Source: Kuschelorhynchus macadamiae (lineage: Eukaryota; Arthropoda; Insecta; Coleoptera; Curculionidae). From it: 64,000 nucleotides of DNA. The translations under genes were made by a program, and so were the position numbers. Positions 34,694-46,603 of the stretch are shown piece by piece. The notes beneath the pieces were generated by a model. The model ran no database searches and was not told the origin of the DNA. It saw only the letters and a list, made by a program, of their open reading frames with translations. The stretch spans positions 1 to 64,000 of the forward strand of contig JAUTXW010000323.1 of NCBI GenBank assembly GCA_030620095.1, in the 5' to 3' direction. Each line of letters begins with the position of its first letter. Within the stretch, counting starts at the first letter, position 1.

Positions 34694-37600
34694 CAGTGGC
34701 GGCTCGTCAGGGTAGGCCTCTGAGGCCGCGCCTCACCCCCAAAATAAAGGAAAAGAGAATTTTTTTATATAACTTTTTATCTATTACCAATTAGAAATAT
34801 ACTTTTTAACAGTTTTACAACATAATAACATTAAAAAAAAACAAAATATAATCCCATAATAAATATTTTAGAAAATAAATTCTGACCACATCAAAAAACC
34901 GACCGTGCAATCCGTGCAAACCCATTCCTAAAGAAAGTGCTCTCGAATGAGGCGAAATAATTTTAGCTTGGAAAGTTTCGACTTCTGACCTATTTATCAA
35001 CGGCCGGTGCCGATGCCGGCGAGTCACCTGATTACGACAAAGCGGGATGGCGATTGCCAATGCACGCGTTTTCTATTGCATTCTTGAGGCGATAAATCTG
35101 TAGCTTGGATATGCTTTTATTGGTTATTTAAATCACATGACTAGCGAAATATTCCAACGGCTTCTTTTTACGTGGTGCGTGCGGCTGAGAAAGAAATAGG
35201 AAATAGATTGCGATAATCGCTGATTGAGGGCGTTCTGTCTTTTAAGGTGAATAAATACGCGTGAGTAAGTTTTTGTTTTGTTTTGATTTGGTAAGTTGGA
35301 CCGTTCCATTTTTTGTATTTGCTTTTTGCTTTTGAAATGAATCCTATTCAGGACATTATTGCTTCATTAATTGAAACGCCTTTTTTAAGAAGAAGCGAAA
35401 CTTTTCAAATATCTTGGTACGAAACTTATAGGTGGTTATGCGGAAGTATTTATAAAGAAAGCTTATATTGTTGGCCTTGTATTTTATTAGGTTGCGTCAA
35501 AAATAATTGGAGTTCAGGGGGCGGATATTCGGATTTAAAAAAATTTTCACGAGCAGTAAAATCGCATGAAAGTTCAAGAGAGCATATTAAAAATTCGGTA
35601 GCACTTACAAGACTGGAGCAAAATAGGGCGACTATTGCGGATGCACTACAAGAAAATGCAAGTCTTAATAAAATTGTTTATAATGAAAATGTTCGAAAAA
35701 ACCGTTTATTATTAAATTATTTAATTGATGTTACTATTACTTTGGGTAAACAGGACTTGGCATTTCGAGGTCATAATGAAACAACAGATTCTTTTAACCG
35801 TGGCAATTTTAAGGAAATATTTGCATGCTTAATAAAAAGAAATGCCGAACTTACTGAACATTGTGCTAAATTTAGTAATATTTTTACGGGACAATCTAAG
35901 ACTATACAAAATGAACTAATTGGTTGCATACATGACTATATTCAAGAATATATAAAAAAAGAAATCAATGACACCGATTGTTGTTTTTTTGGCGTAATTG
36001 CGGATGATAGTACTGATATAACAGAAAAATCACAGTGTTCGATAACAGTTATTTATGTGACCAACGGATCTTTAAAAGAAAGATTTTTAGGATTTTTTGA
36101 CGTTAGCGATAATAGAACAGCAGAGAGCCTTTTTCATTTAATACAAAACAGCTTAGAGCCTTATGACTTTAAAAATAAATTGGTCGCGCAGTGTTACGAT
36201 GGGGCTAGTGTTATGGCAGGTGAAATAAATGGGCTTCAAACAAAAGTTAGATCTATTGCTCCTTTAGCTATGTTTACTCATTGTTGCGCCCACAGATTAA
36301 ATCTAGTTTTACAACAGGGAACAAAACTGATTACCCAAAGTCGTATATTTTTTGCCACTTTATTAGGAATACCAAATTATTTCCACCAATCACCAAAACG
36401 GTCTTTTGTGCTTAATCAGATAGTAGGTAAAAGAATTCCGCGAGCTGTAGAAACGCGATGGTATACACGGTCTAAAATTTTAAACTTAGTGGCTAATGAA
36501 TGGGACAATTTAATTATAGCATTTGAAACTATTATTAATGACTTAAGTTCTGTAACAGAATCTATTAATGGTGCAAAAGGATTTCTAAAGCATTTTAATG
36601 ATTTCGAATTTTGCCTTTTAACGCATATTTATAATCAAATTTTTAGTTGCACTGATGTACTGTTTCAAATATTACAGTTAAAGCATTTAGATATAAATTA
36701 CTGCATTTCGCAAATAAACCTTGCCAAGCAACGAATTATTGAATTTAGAAACGAGGACCATTTCAAAGAACTTTTCAATATTGCTAAAAAAGCCACTATT
36801 CTGCCAACTAACACACGTCGAGGGCAATGTTCTAGCGACTTTGATATTTTTACTAAATATAAAATATTATATTTCGAAATAATAGATTGTATAATTCTTC
36901 AATTAGGGACGCGGTTTGAAAATTTAAATAATTTAAATTTCTTTGCTTTAGTCGATTGCACAAAATATTCGGAATTTCCAGACGACTTATTAAATAATTT
37001 ATTAAAAAATTATCCAAACATTTTTGACAGAGATAGATTAAAGAATGAGCTTTCTGTATTGTATAGGGATGAACAATTTTCAAATTTAGATGTCGAAAAA
37101 AGTCTAGCTTTGTTATTTAAAGATTTTAAAGCAATTTTTGCGGAAGCATATAAGCTTTTTAATTTAGTTTTAACTATTCCCGCAACAAGTGTATCGGCCG
37201 AACGAAATTTTTCATGTCTTAAACGGATCAAAACCTACCTAAGAAACACAATGACACAAGAACGGCTTTCGGGTTTAGCAATGATGTCAATAGAGCAGGA
37301 ATTACTGTCAGAACTTAGTGAAGACCAAAACTTTTACGACCAAATTATAGATAAACTTGCAACCTTAAAAGACAGACGTATAGATTTAATGTACAAAAAG
37401 TAGTTTTTTTATCTTATTTCATACAACTATTTATTTTAAGTTTTAATAAACTAAATTATGTTTTTATTATCGCAAGTGATAGGTGTACATATTTTACTTG
37501 TTTTGTTTACTTTTTATTTACTTTTTTTAGAGTTTATTTTTTTAGTTTTTAATGGTTTAGTAGGGCTATTGGCGATGACCTCCATTAAAAAAAAAGGTCA

Positions 37601-37707
37601 ACGCGTCGCAGAATAATACCTCATGGGTGACGTGGAAATTTATTCACATTTAAACAAAATTAACCTCATGTAGCCTCACCCTTCAATATACTCACGAGCC
37701 GCCAGTG
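34694..37707 (+). mobile_element. Complete hAT element, perfect target duplication
   Basis: Ends CAGTGGCGGCTCGTCAG (34694) and CTCACGAGCCGCCAGTG (ending 37707). The 8-bp duplication CTATCACT is identical on both sides (34686-34693, 37708-37715). Length 3014 bp, one intact gene. Subterminal motifs GCCTCTGAGGCC / GTAGCCTCACCC lie just inside the ends. Perfect duplication, full ends and an undamaged gene point to recent movement. Confidence 0.93.
35337..37403 (+). CDS. Intact hAT transposase (ZMYM/TTF-type), 688 residues
   Basis: Cut-and-paste transposase of the hAT superfamily. The first in-frame ATG is at 35337; the frame is open for at least eight codons upstream. Residues about 20-80 hold a TTF-type zinc-finger region (YRWLCGSIYKESLYCWPCIL, then HESSREH). 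Residues about 110-330 match the DUF4371-type RNase-H fold: GHNETTDSFNRGNF, the first catalytic motif VIADDSTD (D223), AQCYDGASVMAG (D288) and the C-x2-H motif HCCAHRLNLVL. ETRWYTR follows. The C-terminal dimerisation block is TIPATSVSAERNFSCLKRIK (from about residue 613). No stops or frameshifts; length is normal for the family. Related to, but clearly a different family from, the four broken ZMYM-type copies. Confidence 0.93.
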   Translation: MNPIQDIIASLIETPFLRRSETFQISWYETYRWLCGSIYKESLYCWPCILLGCVKNNWSSGGGYSDLKKFSRAVKSHESSREHIKNSVALTRLEQNRATIADALQENASLNKIVYNENVRKNRLLLNYLIDVTITLGKQDLAFRGHNETTDSFNRGNFKEIFACLIKRNAELTEHCAKFSNIFTGQSKTIQNELIGCIHDYIQEYIKKEINDTDCCFFGVIADDSTDITEKSQCSITVIYVTNGSLKERFLGFFDVSDNRTAESLFHLIQNSLEPYDFKNKLVAQCYDGASVMAGEINGLQTKVRSIAPLAMFTHCCAHRLNLVLQQGTKLITQSRIFFATLLGIPNYFHQSPKRSFVLNQIVGKRIPRAVETRWYTRSKILNLVANEWDNLIIAFETIINDLSSVTESINGAKGFLKHFNDFEFCLLTHIYNQIFSCTDVLFQILQLKHLDINYCISQINLAKQRIIEFRNEDHFKELFNIAKKATILPTNTRRGQCSSDFDIFTKYKILYFEIIDCIILQLGTRFENLNNLNFFALVDCTKYSEFPDDLLNNLLKNYPNIFDRDRLKNELSVLYRDEQFSNLDVEKSLALLFKDFKAIFAEAYKLFNLVLTIPATSVSAERNFSCLKRIKTYLRNTMTQERLSGLAMMSIEQELLSELSEDQNFYDQIIDKLATLKDRRIDLMYKK

Positions 37708-37885
37708 CTATCACTGTATGCTGATACCACTAAGGTAAACTAAAAGGTTTAAAGTGATTTTTGTTTATCGAAAACGAACAAAAAACTAGTTAATGCTTAA
37801 TTAGCGCCTTATTACTACAAATAACACTGCCAAATTTCAACCAAATCGGCTTAAGGATATTTATGATATTTATAAAAACCCTGTA

Positions 37886-38482
37886 TCTCAGAATAGGGAC
37901 AACTCCGGACACAATTAAAGACAAGTTTTGTTTAAAAAAAACTGAAAGAAAGTCATCGTCCGAACCGGGCTTTAACATACATCCCTTGCAATGCAACTGC
38001 AGAATCCTATCACTGAGCCACGAGGCTGACACCGAAAATTTAACGAAACTTGCAAAAATATCGCGTACGGAGCCCAGATTGCCACATACAAAATGGTCAA
38101 CCAGACGCTTTTTACAATAACATGTAACACAAACTAATAAAAAATAACCTTTTTTGACTTGACTTAGGTTACTGAGGTTCAAATAAGACCGGACGCAGTA
38201 ACGTTAAAATAGCATATGTGGATGATTAACTGATAATTAACTAAAGAGTTAAACTTTTTTTATAATAGTTCAATGACGCGCGGCACAGTCTGCAATACGC
38301 AGGTATTCTTGGTTAAGCGCTAAGCGCTATAAAAATGTTTGTTATTTTAGCGCCTGAGTCAGAAATGGCGGCACGCGTAGTTTCCACAGATTCTTTACGT
38401 TGAAACCTTGAAACGGTAAACGGTCTAAGTGCCAGTTTATATTATTGTATATTATTATTTTTTCATTACGTTAAAGCTTATC
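37886..38482. other. Unassigned DNA, partly GC-richer
   Basis: 37886-38110 has moderate GC and open frames on both strands without recognisable family. 38275-38430 (GACGCGCGGCACAGTC, TTAAGCGCTAAGCGC) is locally GC-rich, perhaps a repeat or an old promoter. No gene is supported. Confidence 0.35.
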
Positions 38483-38560
38483 GAGATGCACTATGCCACC
38501 GAACATAAACAAGACAAGAAGGGTCACTTGACGTCGGCACTTTAAAACCGAGCCTGTAAG
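38483..38560 (+). repeat. Dispersed repeat, copy also inverted at 47150-47222
   Basis: ACCGAACATAAACAAGACAA followed by GAAGGGTCAC is matched on the minus strand near 47215-47180 (ACCGAACATAAACAACGACA, then GAAGGATCAC). Nature unknown. Confidence 0.5.
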
Positions 38561-39044
38561 CGCGACAAGCTGTCGAGCGCCGTCTTCTAATATATACAGA
38601 GGAATTTTGTAGGGCTACGTACAGGGTGGCCATTTTATGGTGATACAGTACCTTATCTAGAAAACGGTAATAGTAACGACAAAAAGTTAAATACAAAAGT
38701 TGTTTGGATTCAATTAAGTTTTTATTTTATTTCACTTTTGTTTATACAGGGTGTTTTGTTTTGACGTGACACATGTCAACTTTCTTAACTTAAATGGGAT
38801 ACCCTATATATTATTACATATTTCGATTCTACTGTTAATTTGCAAAAGTTTTTATAATAACATCTATATTTGAATTCTTTATCGTTTTTGAGTAAATTGA
38901 GTTTTTAGAATTTTTTTTAAAAAAACATATTAAAAAAAAAAAAATTTTCACCTATAAAACTTTAATGGAACTGACTAATATCCTAAACATACATTACTAA
39001 GGGTTCAATTCAACGAGTTTCCATGTTGGTCTTACCAATTAATA

Positions 39045-40457
39045 TACAGGGTGTTAAAAATGGAGAGCAAAACAAACAGAACTTTAAATGTAAAAATCTC
39101 CTGTTTTTCTAATGGAACACCCTGTATATTTTTATTTCATCTGATCCAGCGTTCAGTTACCTATTATTACTCATATATATGTCCTATACCTAAAATGAAC
39201 AGTTTCGATTTTATTAGCCGTTTTCTGATTTGACTAGTCTTTTTTAATATAAGTAAACAGATGAAGTGGGCTAAAATAAAAATGTTGTAAACTAAGCCTT
39301 ATTCTCATTTCCTTAACACAGATAGCGACTATAAATAATGTTAGCAAATACAAATAAAAGTGAAATATTATGTAATTTATGTTCTTATTATTTAATGTTT
39401 ACGAAAATAAGGGAGAGACAAAAAAAATATCTTGTGCCACACGGTATAACTAACAACTAACTGAGTATTAAACATGATTAAAACAGATTATAAAAAATTT
39501 CAATATGGCCACCGTCCATTGCGATACATAAAGTGTAAATAGCCTCCATTTTTTGAATAGCGTTGTTTTTTAATTGCTTTTATTAGATGTTTATTAGTTT
39601 AAGACCAGTAATTAGTGTTTTTCCGATTAAAAATACCCGCCGTGTTAAATGAGGCCTCATCAGTCCAAAGCACTTTTGAAAAAAACACATTTTCGAACTG
39701 CCGGTCCATAATATCACAACAAAAAGTCAATCTTTCATTAAAGTCTAATTGTGAAAATAATTAAGTTGGAAGAAATTTATAAGGATGATAACCATTCACC
39801 TGCAGTGTTTTTTTGAATACTTCCTCTACTGACACCTGCAATGTCTCTGTCAGCATCTCTTTGGGACCTTTCATCTTCCTCGAAATAAAGTAAAATCTCC
39901 AGTTGTTTTTCCTCAGCGAGGACAAAATTGGGACGATTTTTCTTAGAGTTTTTAAGGACACCATTTTCCAAATCACGCACAATTCGAAAAAATATAGTCC
40001 TGGAGGGAACTCGATTATTAGGATATTCCCTCGAATATTCTCTAAGGGCTAACCCTATACTTTTATTATTTTTTATGAAACAGTTGTATAATTTTAGACG
40101 TTCATCTAAACTATATAAAGCCATTTTTTAACAAATTTCGCAGCAAAAATTTGACAAAAACGACAAACAGAGCAAATGTCAACTTAAGTCAACAATTGCA
40201 TTAGGTTATTTCCTAAGCCTATCTTGATTTTTTTAGTTTCTGATCTCATTTACTGGCAAAATTCCGGGATAAATCAGAAAACGGCTAATAAAATCGAAAC
40301 TGTTCATTTTAGGTATAGGACATATATATAAGTAATGATAGGTAAATGAACGCTGAATCAGATGAAATAAAAATATACAGAAGGTTCCAGTTGAAAAACA
40401 GGAGATTTATACATTTAAAGTTCTGTTTGTTTTGCTCTCCATTTTTAACACCCTGTA
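39045..40457 (-). mobile_element. Element C, innermost mariner-type element
   Basis: Ends TACAGGGTGTTAAAAATGGA (39045) and inverse (ending 40457). It is flanked by TTAATA and TATTAA, so the pre-insertion site was a palindrome around TA. An inverted ACACCCTGTA box ends at 39126 in the left arm. It carries a transposase remnant (39478-40124). Confidence 0.82.
39478..40124 (-). pseudogene. Mariner-type transposase remnant (element C)
   Basis: ATG at 40124 (MALYSLDERLKLYN). The N-terminal half shows the helix-turn-helix with the NRVPSRTIF signature. After GVSRGSIQKN a frameshift occurs, then GYHPYKFLPT and a stop, and the frame goes on through ERLTFCCDIMDR to VLWTDEASFN (first catalytic aspartate) and NRKNTNYWS. 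From there it jumps to the C-terminal CIAMDGGHIE segment; the second and third catalytic residues are deleted. Inactive; any movement must use another enzyme. Confidence 0.82.
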
Positions 40458-40883
40458 TATTAATTGGTAAGACCAACATGGAAACTCGTTGAATTGAACC
40501 CTTAGTAATGTATGTTCAGAATATTAGTCAGTTCCATTAAAGTTTTATAGGTAAAAATTTTTTTTTAAAAAAATATATTTTTTTTAAAAAAATTCTAAAA
40601 ACTCAATTTACTCAAAAACGATAAAGAATTCAAATATAGATGTTATTATAAGAACTTTCGCAAATTAACAGTAGAATCGAAATATGTAATAATATATAGG
40701 GTATCCCATTTAAATTAAGAAAGTTGACATGTGTCACGTCAAAACAAAACAACCTGTATAAATAAAAGTGAAATAAAATAAAATTTTAATTGAATCCAAA
40801 CAACTTTTGTATCTAACCTTTTGTCGTAACTATTACCGTTTTCTAGATAAGGTACTGTATCACCATAAAATGGCCACCCTGTA

Positions 40884-42284
40884 CACGTTACTTCCTGAGC
40901 GACTGATACGGGGGCTAATACAAATGAACTCTAGAGATCAGATAAGATTTAAATATTTATTAAACTGTTCAACTGGATTTTTTTTTGTTGAAATAAGACA
41001 ATATCACAAGATATGTTATCAGATCCATAAAATATAAATAATATAATACAAATAAAAATATTTTAGCAAACAAAATTGTGTATTTAATCATGTTTCAAAA
41101 TATAAAATGAGGAAACCATTTCTGGTTAAAAAATTGTTTACGCTTTTTATAAAATAACAATAACATAATGTACTTTCCCAATATTATATATTACCAGAAA
41201 AATTTTGGATATTTTCACAGTGTTTAAAAGATTTTAAAAAATATTTTAGATGTATTGATATATTACTAATATACAGCACACATTTTAAAAGTATGTGTAA
41301 AATATTATTCCCCATCAATATTTTTCCTACATAGTCCAGATAAATGCTTCAGAAATATGTTCGAAACGCTTTTTTAATACAATACTTCTAACTAATTATT
41401 AAATATATATACAAAATATCTAAAAAAATAATTTTAATAAATGCCTTAAAATTAAACTAATCATGTAGAAACAATTTTTAACAGAGCACTTTTAATTAAT
41501 AAAATTTTCTTGATATATTATTTTTAACATTATATGAAATACATTCAAAATATGTAAAACTATAATTTTGAAAAACATTTTAAAATTAATTATTTAGAAC
41601 AATCTGTAACAGCATTTGAAAGGCTAAAATGGCTGTTTTAGAAAATATTTTTCTAAAATATTTGTTTTACCTAAATTATAAAACATGTATAAAATGTTTT
41701 AAAAACAATCTTTAAAAAATGCCACCTCTTAGCAAATAAAGTGTACTGACGCATAGTAATAAAACTCGTATAATACATAATAATTGTTGAAAACTAGAAG
41801 TTATAAATCCTTCGAAATACGCCCACTTAAAATTTTTAGTAGAACTATTATTTTTTATATTTTTTAACACTGATGTTGAAAAAATTGTTTCAAACCTCGT
41901 TTAAAAAAACTCTACCCGTTACGTCAACAGTATGACTTTGATACAAGACGGCCATGCTTTTCAACAAACGTGTTAAAAATTATTTTTCAACACCCGTGTG
42001 ATATATAGCACATTCTAGCCCAGTTAACAGTGTGATATTTGTCACTTGTATAAGTGGTCGTAGGAAAATATATGTATATCTATTCGTATTCGCCAAAGTA
42101 TAAAAGTTAAGAGAGTATGTCCTAATAAAACACATTGTATTACTTTAATATTATTTTTATAGTGCCTTGTTTATAATAAAACAACATTAAAATGACCACA
42201 CCGTAAAGCTGTCTGGAGATTGTATATTCTCGGTTGCGGTAATATATTAAAAAAAAAATAATAAAAATAAATAATAAAATTAAT
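40884..42284. other. Unassigned AT-rich DNA
   Basis: Very AT-rich (41000-41900 especially), many short repeats of AAAATATTTT type. No gene or element end recognised. Confidence 0.45.
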
Positions 42285-42425
42285 AAACATTCCGTAGGCA
42301 GACTAGTCTACAGGTTGCGGTATGTTTAATCAATTTAACGTTAGATATTTTCATATAGTTGCGAAAAAGCCAAAAAATAAATTTTCTTTATAATTCTAAA
42401 CGCAACAGATAATCTAAACACACTT
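42285..42425. repeat. Fragment of the foldback family
   Basis: AACATTCCGTAGGCAGACTA, AGTTGCGAAAAAGCCAAAAA and CTAAACGCAACAGATAATCT match, in order, the right arm and end of the element at 10190-10930. A single arm remains. Confidence 0.7.
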
Positions 42426-45371
42426 AAAAACAGTTGCATAATTACAATTTTACTAAAAAAACATTTTGAGTTAAGAGTTTGAGCTTCGAAGGGTCAAAAA
42501 TGAAACTGTTTATGTGTCATTTTTTGGTTTTAGGTAATTACTATTTTGTCCAAAATTAAAGAGAATTCTTAAAAAGTAATGTTACAAATTAAACTTTCAG
42601 AATGAGTAACTTAAAGGAGAAACTCCGCCCAAATAAATTGAATTAGGATTCTTAGACAGGGCCTTAGAAACCATTATTGTACTAAGAATAAAACAATCAA
42701 TCAAATTGATTATAATACAATTTTTAAATTTTATAAAAACCAAATTTTCCAGAATAAGTTTACTAAACAAGGTAGATGTAAACTATCTTGTCTAGAATTC
42801 TCTTTGGGAAATCGAAAAATGATCTATTCAATTCTTGTTTACTGCTGCAGCCATCTACATTACACATCGTCGGCATTTTTAATTCACGCAATTTGCACAC
42901 AACAACACAAAATACTGTGTTTTCAACCTACCTTGCAGAAATAATAAAATTCGGTAAATAACATACGCGTTAGAGAAAAAACTCGACATAGCTCCGGCTA
43001 CGTTCGGATTTAAGCAGTAGCAAAGGCAGTAAGTGTGGATTGGGTGCAAAATAAATATTATTTATCCAAAAAAGGAAGCATTATCAAAGCATTATAGTTG
43101 TAAGGAAATAACTAAAAACACTATTAGAATGTAATTTAAATTCAAGAACTCATAGACATTTTAAAAGAAGAAAAGAAGAACAAAATAAACTACAGCTTGG
43201 CCAAACTAGCTATTAAAATTAAAAATTATAAATAAAATTAATTATTAAATTAAAAATATATGTTTTCCTCAGTTTTGGTTTTTAGATTATTATTAATTAC
43301 TCAAAAAAATAGTAATAGATTTATTAAATGACTAAAATGTTCGTAAATATAGAATCTCATAAATGCTCAAGCACAACACAAATTAAACATATTTTTATGT
43401 ATTGTTTGACGCGTGTATTTTCTTTCTTAATATTATAATTTATTAGAATTACCGGAATTTATTACAATTCAGCTTTTGAAGCAAGGGTATGAATAAACTA
43501 AAATGATGCCTTAAGCGGCTTTCCACTTTATTATTCCTGCATTTTATATTGCTAACAATATCATTATTTATATTAGTTTAAAATAAACTAATAAAAACAA
43601 AATAAGAACAAACCAATATTTCGTCTAAAGTAGTAAAAAGAACATCTTTCAATTTGCTTTAATTGAATATTTTTGGTTCTATAAAAGTAGCAAGGAAAGC
43701 ACGCTAAGGAAAGTATAACCAATTCGAGTCGAACGCCAGGTGAACGGCTAGCGCGACTCTTACTGGATATGCTACCCGTCACCGATCGGTTACTATCAAA
43801 ACACCCCGGTATATCAGACTGTTAATGCTCTTGGGCCACACATATCACATAACACTTACAATATAACGGAAACTGCCGTGCTTCGAGTTGTTGTAAAGTT
43901 TGCAGCGCCATATCTCGGGTCGTTGCAAAAGTTACGAGATGCCTAACTTTTTTTTCTACAGTTAACTGTACAAACCGAAGGCTGCCATCTATCGCGAATT
44001 TTTAAAACTAAGTGCGCGCGCCCAATTCAAATAATTTTTAGATTTGATGGACCTAAAGAAAAAATGGCCTTCATTTATGTACTTACTTTGTAGTGTATTA
44101 ATTTATTAGCACTCTTTTGGCAATTCATGGCCAATAAAAAGGACCAAACCTGGGAAATATATACAGATATTTTTTTTAAATTGAAGGTATTCTGTTTTCA
44201 GATGCAACCAATAAAATGAAATCTATTTTTAAAAAATCGGATAATTCTTTAAAAATATGGTTCAAACACCGGTTTTTTTCATTTTCGATATAAGCCACAA
44301 AATTCCTAGGGAAAAAGAAATAGTCATATACAGTATTTTCATCTCAACATCCTGACTTATCCTTAAATTCAAAAAACTAATTTAGGTTTAAACCATATAA
44401 TCAAAAAATTATGGCATAATTAACATAAAACAAAATTTGTTTTTATTTTAAAAAGGACATCTATAAAGAGAAAACATTCGAATTAAAAAAAAATATATAA
44501 TAATATCTTTCCTAAGTTTCGTTCTTTTTACTAACCCTGTATTAATTAGCATTTGGTAATAAGATAATACACTACAAAGATACAGGGTGATACATAAATG
44601 AAGGCCGTTTTTCCTTTAGGTCCACCAAATGTCACTGCTAATAAGAAAAATCTCCTACTCCATAAGAAAATAAATACTCATTTTCCTTGAAATCTTGACT
44701 GTTTTATTTCAAAATTACAAATCTCACAATAAAAAATTAGAAGTCTTTTAAAATGTATATAAGTAGTGGTCATGTACTTCATTAATAAAAATGTTATCTG
44801 ATACAATAAATGCTCTAGGGATTATCAAATTTTAACTTTAAATATAAGTCGATACATTATAAAAAAATACCTTGTTGTGCACCATTTGTTTGTGTTTTAT
44901 TTACCATTGTATATTAACACATCTATCACTATTATTATTATTATTTCTACACCTAGATCTTGTAAAATTTTCACTACAGATAGATAAAACTGTTGAACAA
45001 AACTAAAATTTATTTATTTGCAAATACGTACTTACAGAATAAACAAGTGAACTACAAGATACAAACTATAAAATCCAATATAAGCACAAAACAAAGAAAA
45101 GAAAGAAATGTTACAAATAAATGGCATTAACATGTCTCAGCTTTGTTTTGTTTTAGCTCCAAAATTAATTATAATGCACAAATACATAATGGTTAATTTT
45201 GAGAAATGTAAAGTAATTAAGAACAACATTGCGTAACTTTTCTCTTAACCCTTGCTAAAACTCTTATGGTTATGAGCTCCCTTAGAGTACATTCCCATAT
45301 ATACTATGATACACAATATAACTATAAAGTTAATTTTAAATAAACGAGAAAATATAACAATATTGATAATA
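42426..45371. other. Unassigned DNA with an inverted MITE-like pair
   Basis: Around 44030-44110 and 44565-44640 the same block (GGACCTAAAG, GGCCTTCATTTATGTA, TTTGTAGTGTATTA) occurs inverted; the right copy has TACAGGGTGATACATAAATG at 44581, so this is a mariner-type terminus pair facing outward. A GC-richer patch at 43700-43800 and a GTGCGCGCGCCC patch near 44010 have no recognisable gene. Confidence 0.45.
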
Positions 45372-45557
45372 ATACACCCTACTGGATGGGTTTCAGATTT
45401 TTTACAACGAAGGCGCTTCCAAGTCCGATTCAATAGATGTCTGTCGGAGAGCTATGGTGTATTAAATAGAGTACCCCAAGGCTCTGTTTTGGGACTACTG
45501 CTGTTCATAATATATATCTCCGACATATCTGGAAACATACAACACATAAACATATAA
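45372..45557 (+). pseudogene. LINE reverse-transcriptase fragment
   Basis: The frame reads WVSDFLQRRRFQVRFNRCLS, then GVPQ-like RVPQGSVLGLLLFIIYISDI. This is the RT segment before the FADD catalytic box of jockey/CR1-type LINEs (YLxxRxQxVxxN...GVPQGSVLGPLLFxIYINDI). The proline after G is replaced by L. The frame stops just after NIQHINI. No other part of the element is recognised with certainty downstream. Confidence 0.75.
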
Positions 45558-46603
45558 TAAGATATATATGCTAACACATTATTTTTAATATTTTCAGGAA
45601 ATGCAGAAAGCAACTTTTTCACATAAAATTATCTGACATACCCAAAAAAGGATTGTTTAAAAGAAATTCTGTTGCATTAAATATAGTATTTTGATCTAGA
45701 AAAGACCAGGACTGACTTATTGTTAGCCGAAACAACTCAACACACCGTCAAAAAATTCTTAAGTTACATTTTATAGCATCCACATGATATATGTAATTTT
45801 CCTATTAAACAAAGAGTTAAGGCAAGAAGAAAGTGAATTTATCATTCTCTAGAGTTTTTGGCTTTATATTCCACTTTAAAAAACCTTTGTAGTATATAAA
45901 AATAAATTTACTTTCTTTCGTGATGTCCAATAATCCCAAAAAAAATCTTTATGATAGCTCTAGCAGACTTCACGATTCCGTGTATTATGTGTGATGTACC
46001 CTAAATATAATGCATGAATTGCATTGAACTGTGTCAAATAAACACTATATTTAAAAATAATTACTATTAGAAAAAAAAGCTTCTTACATTCTTTAAGGGT
46101 AAACAGTTCCCAGTTTTGGGATAGCTGGTGTATCTAAATGAATATTAGAGTCCAGTCTTAGTAAAATTATTTAGTTGTATACAGTTTTATGCACATCACT
46201 CACATGTACCGGTATTTTGTTACTAACTATTAGGTAATACCTACCTCCTACAACAACTTATTTTCTTGGGTAACACTACATTCTAGTTGTGGTTCTTCCC
46301 ACTTCTACTGGGTTTGTTGCTTGTTGGACTAGGTACATCAGTTTCTAAAAATAATTCACATGTATTGTTATTGTTTGATTTGATATATTCCCTAAGGCAA
46401 GCCTATAAACGTGAGTTCGTATTGAAAACCTTAAGCCCTCTAAATCATTATGATTGAATAAAAGTATTAAGTTTGGATATCCTATATAAATGACAAAACT
46501 AGCTCTTGTGTATGAAAAACAAGACTAGAACCATGAAAATTCTGTTCTTGGCTTCTTTGATTTTCAAAATACCTTTTTGTTTTAATCGTTTAATCAAATT
46601 GTA
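45558..46603. other. Unassigned DNA downstream of the LINE fragment
   Basis: May contain decayed LINE sequence to about 45760, but I cannot align it. The rest is unassigned AT-rich DNA. Confidence 0.35.

Larger units (their letters stand above)
33677..37885 (-). mobile_element. Mariner-type relic carrying a nested hAT
   Basis: The left end TACAGAGTGTTTCC (33677) and the right end AACCCTGTA (ending 37885) bound arms that share TTGGCAGTG and TAAGGCGCTAA in inverted orientation. The 34694-37707 interval is a hAT insertion; without it the element would be about 1.2 kb. Its own transposase (34040-34605) has lost its middle. Divergence of the arms shows an old insertion. Confidence 0.7.
38745..40758. 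mobile_element. Element C, middle termini
   Basis: Ends TACAGGGTGTTTTGTTTTGA (38745) and inverse (ending 40758, with one G missing from the run). Arms of 300 and 301 bp separate it from the next inner pair. The arm phrase CAACTTTCTTAACTTAAATG resembles that of element B (18532). Confidence 0.8.
38620..40883. mobile_element. Concentric mariner-type element C, outer termini
   Basis: Outer ends TACAGGGTGGCCATTTTATG (38620) and inverse (ending 40883). The inverted arms run 38620-39231 and 40271-40883, about 612 bp each. Inside the arms two further pairs of complete termini occur: at +125 on both sides (38745/40758) and at +425/+426 (39045/40457). The symmetry of all three levels is exact to one base. 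Confidence 0.88.
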
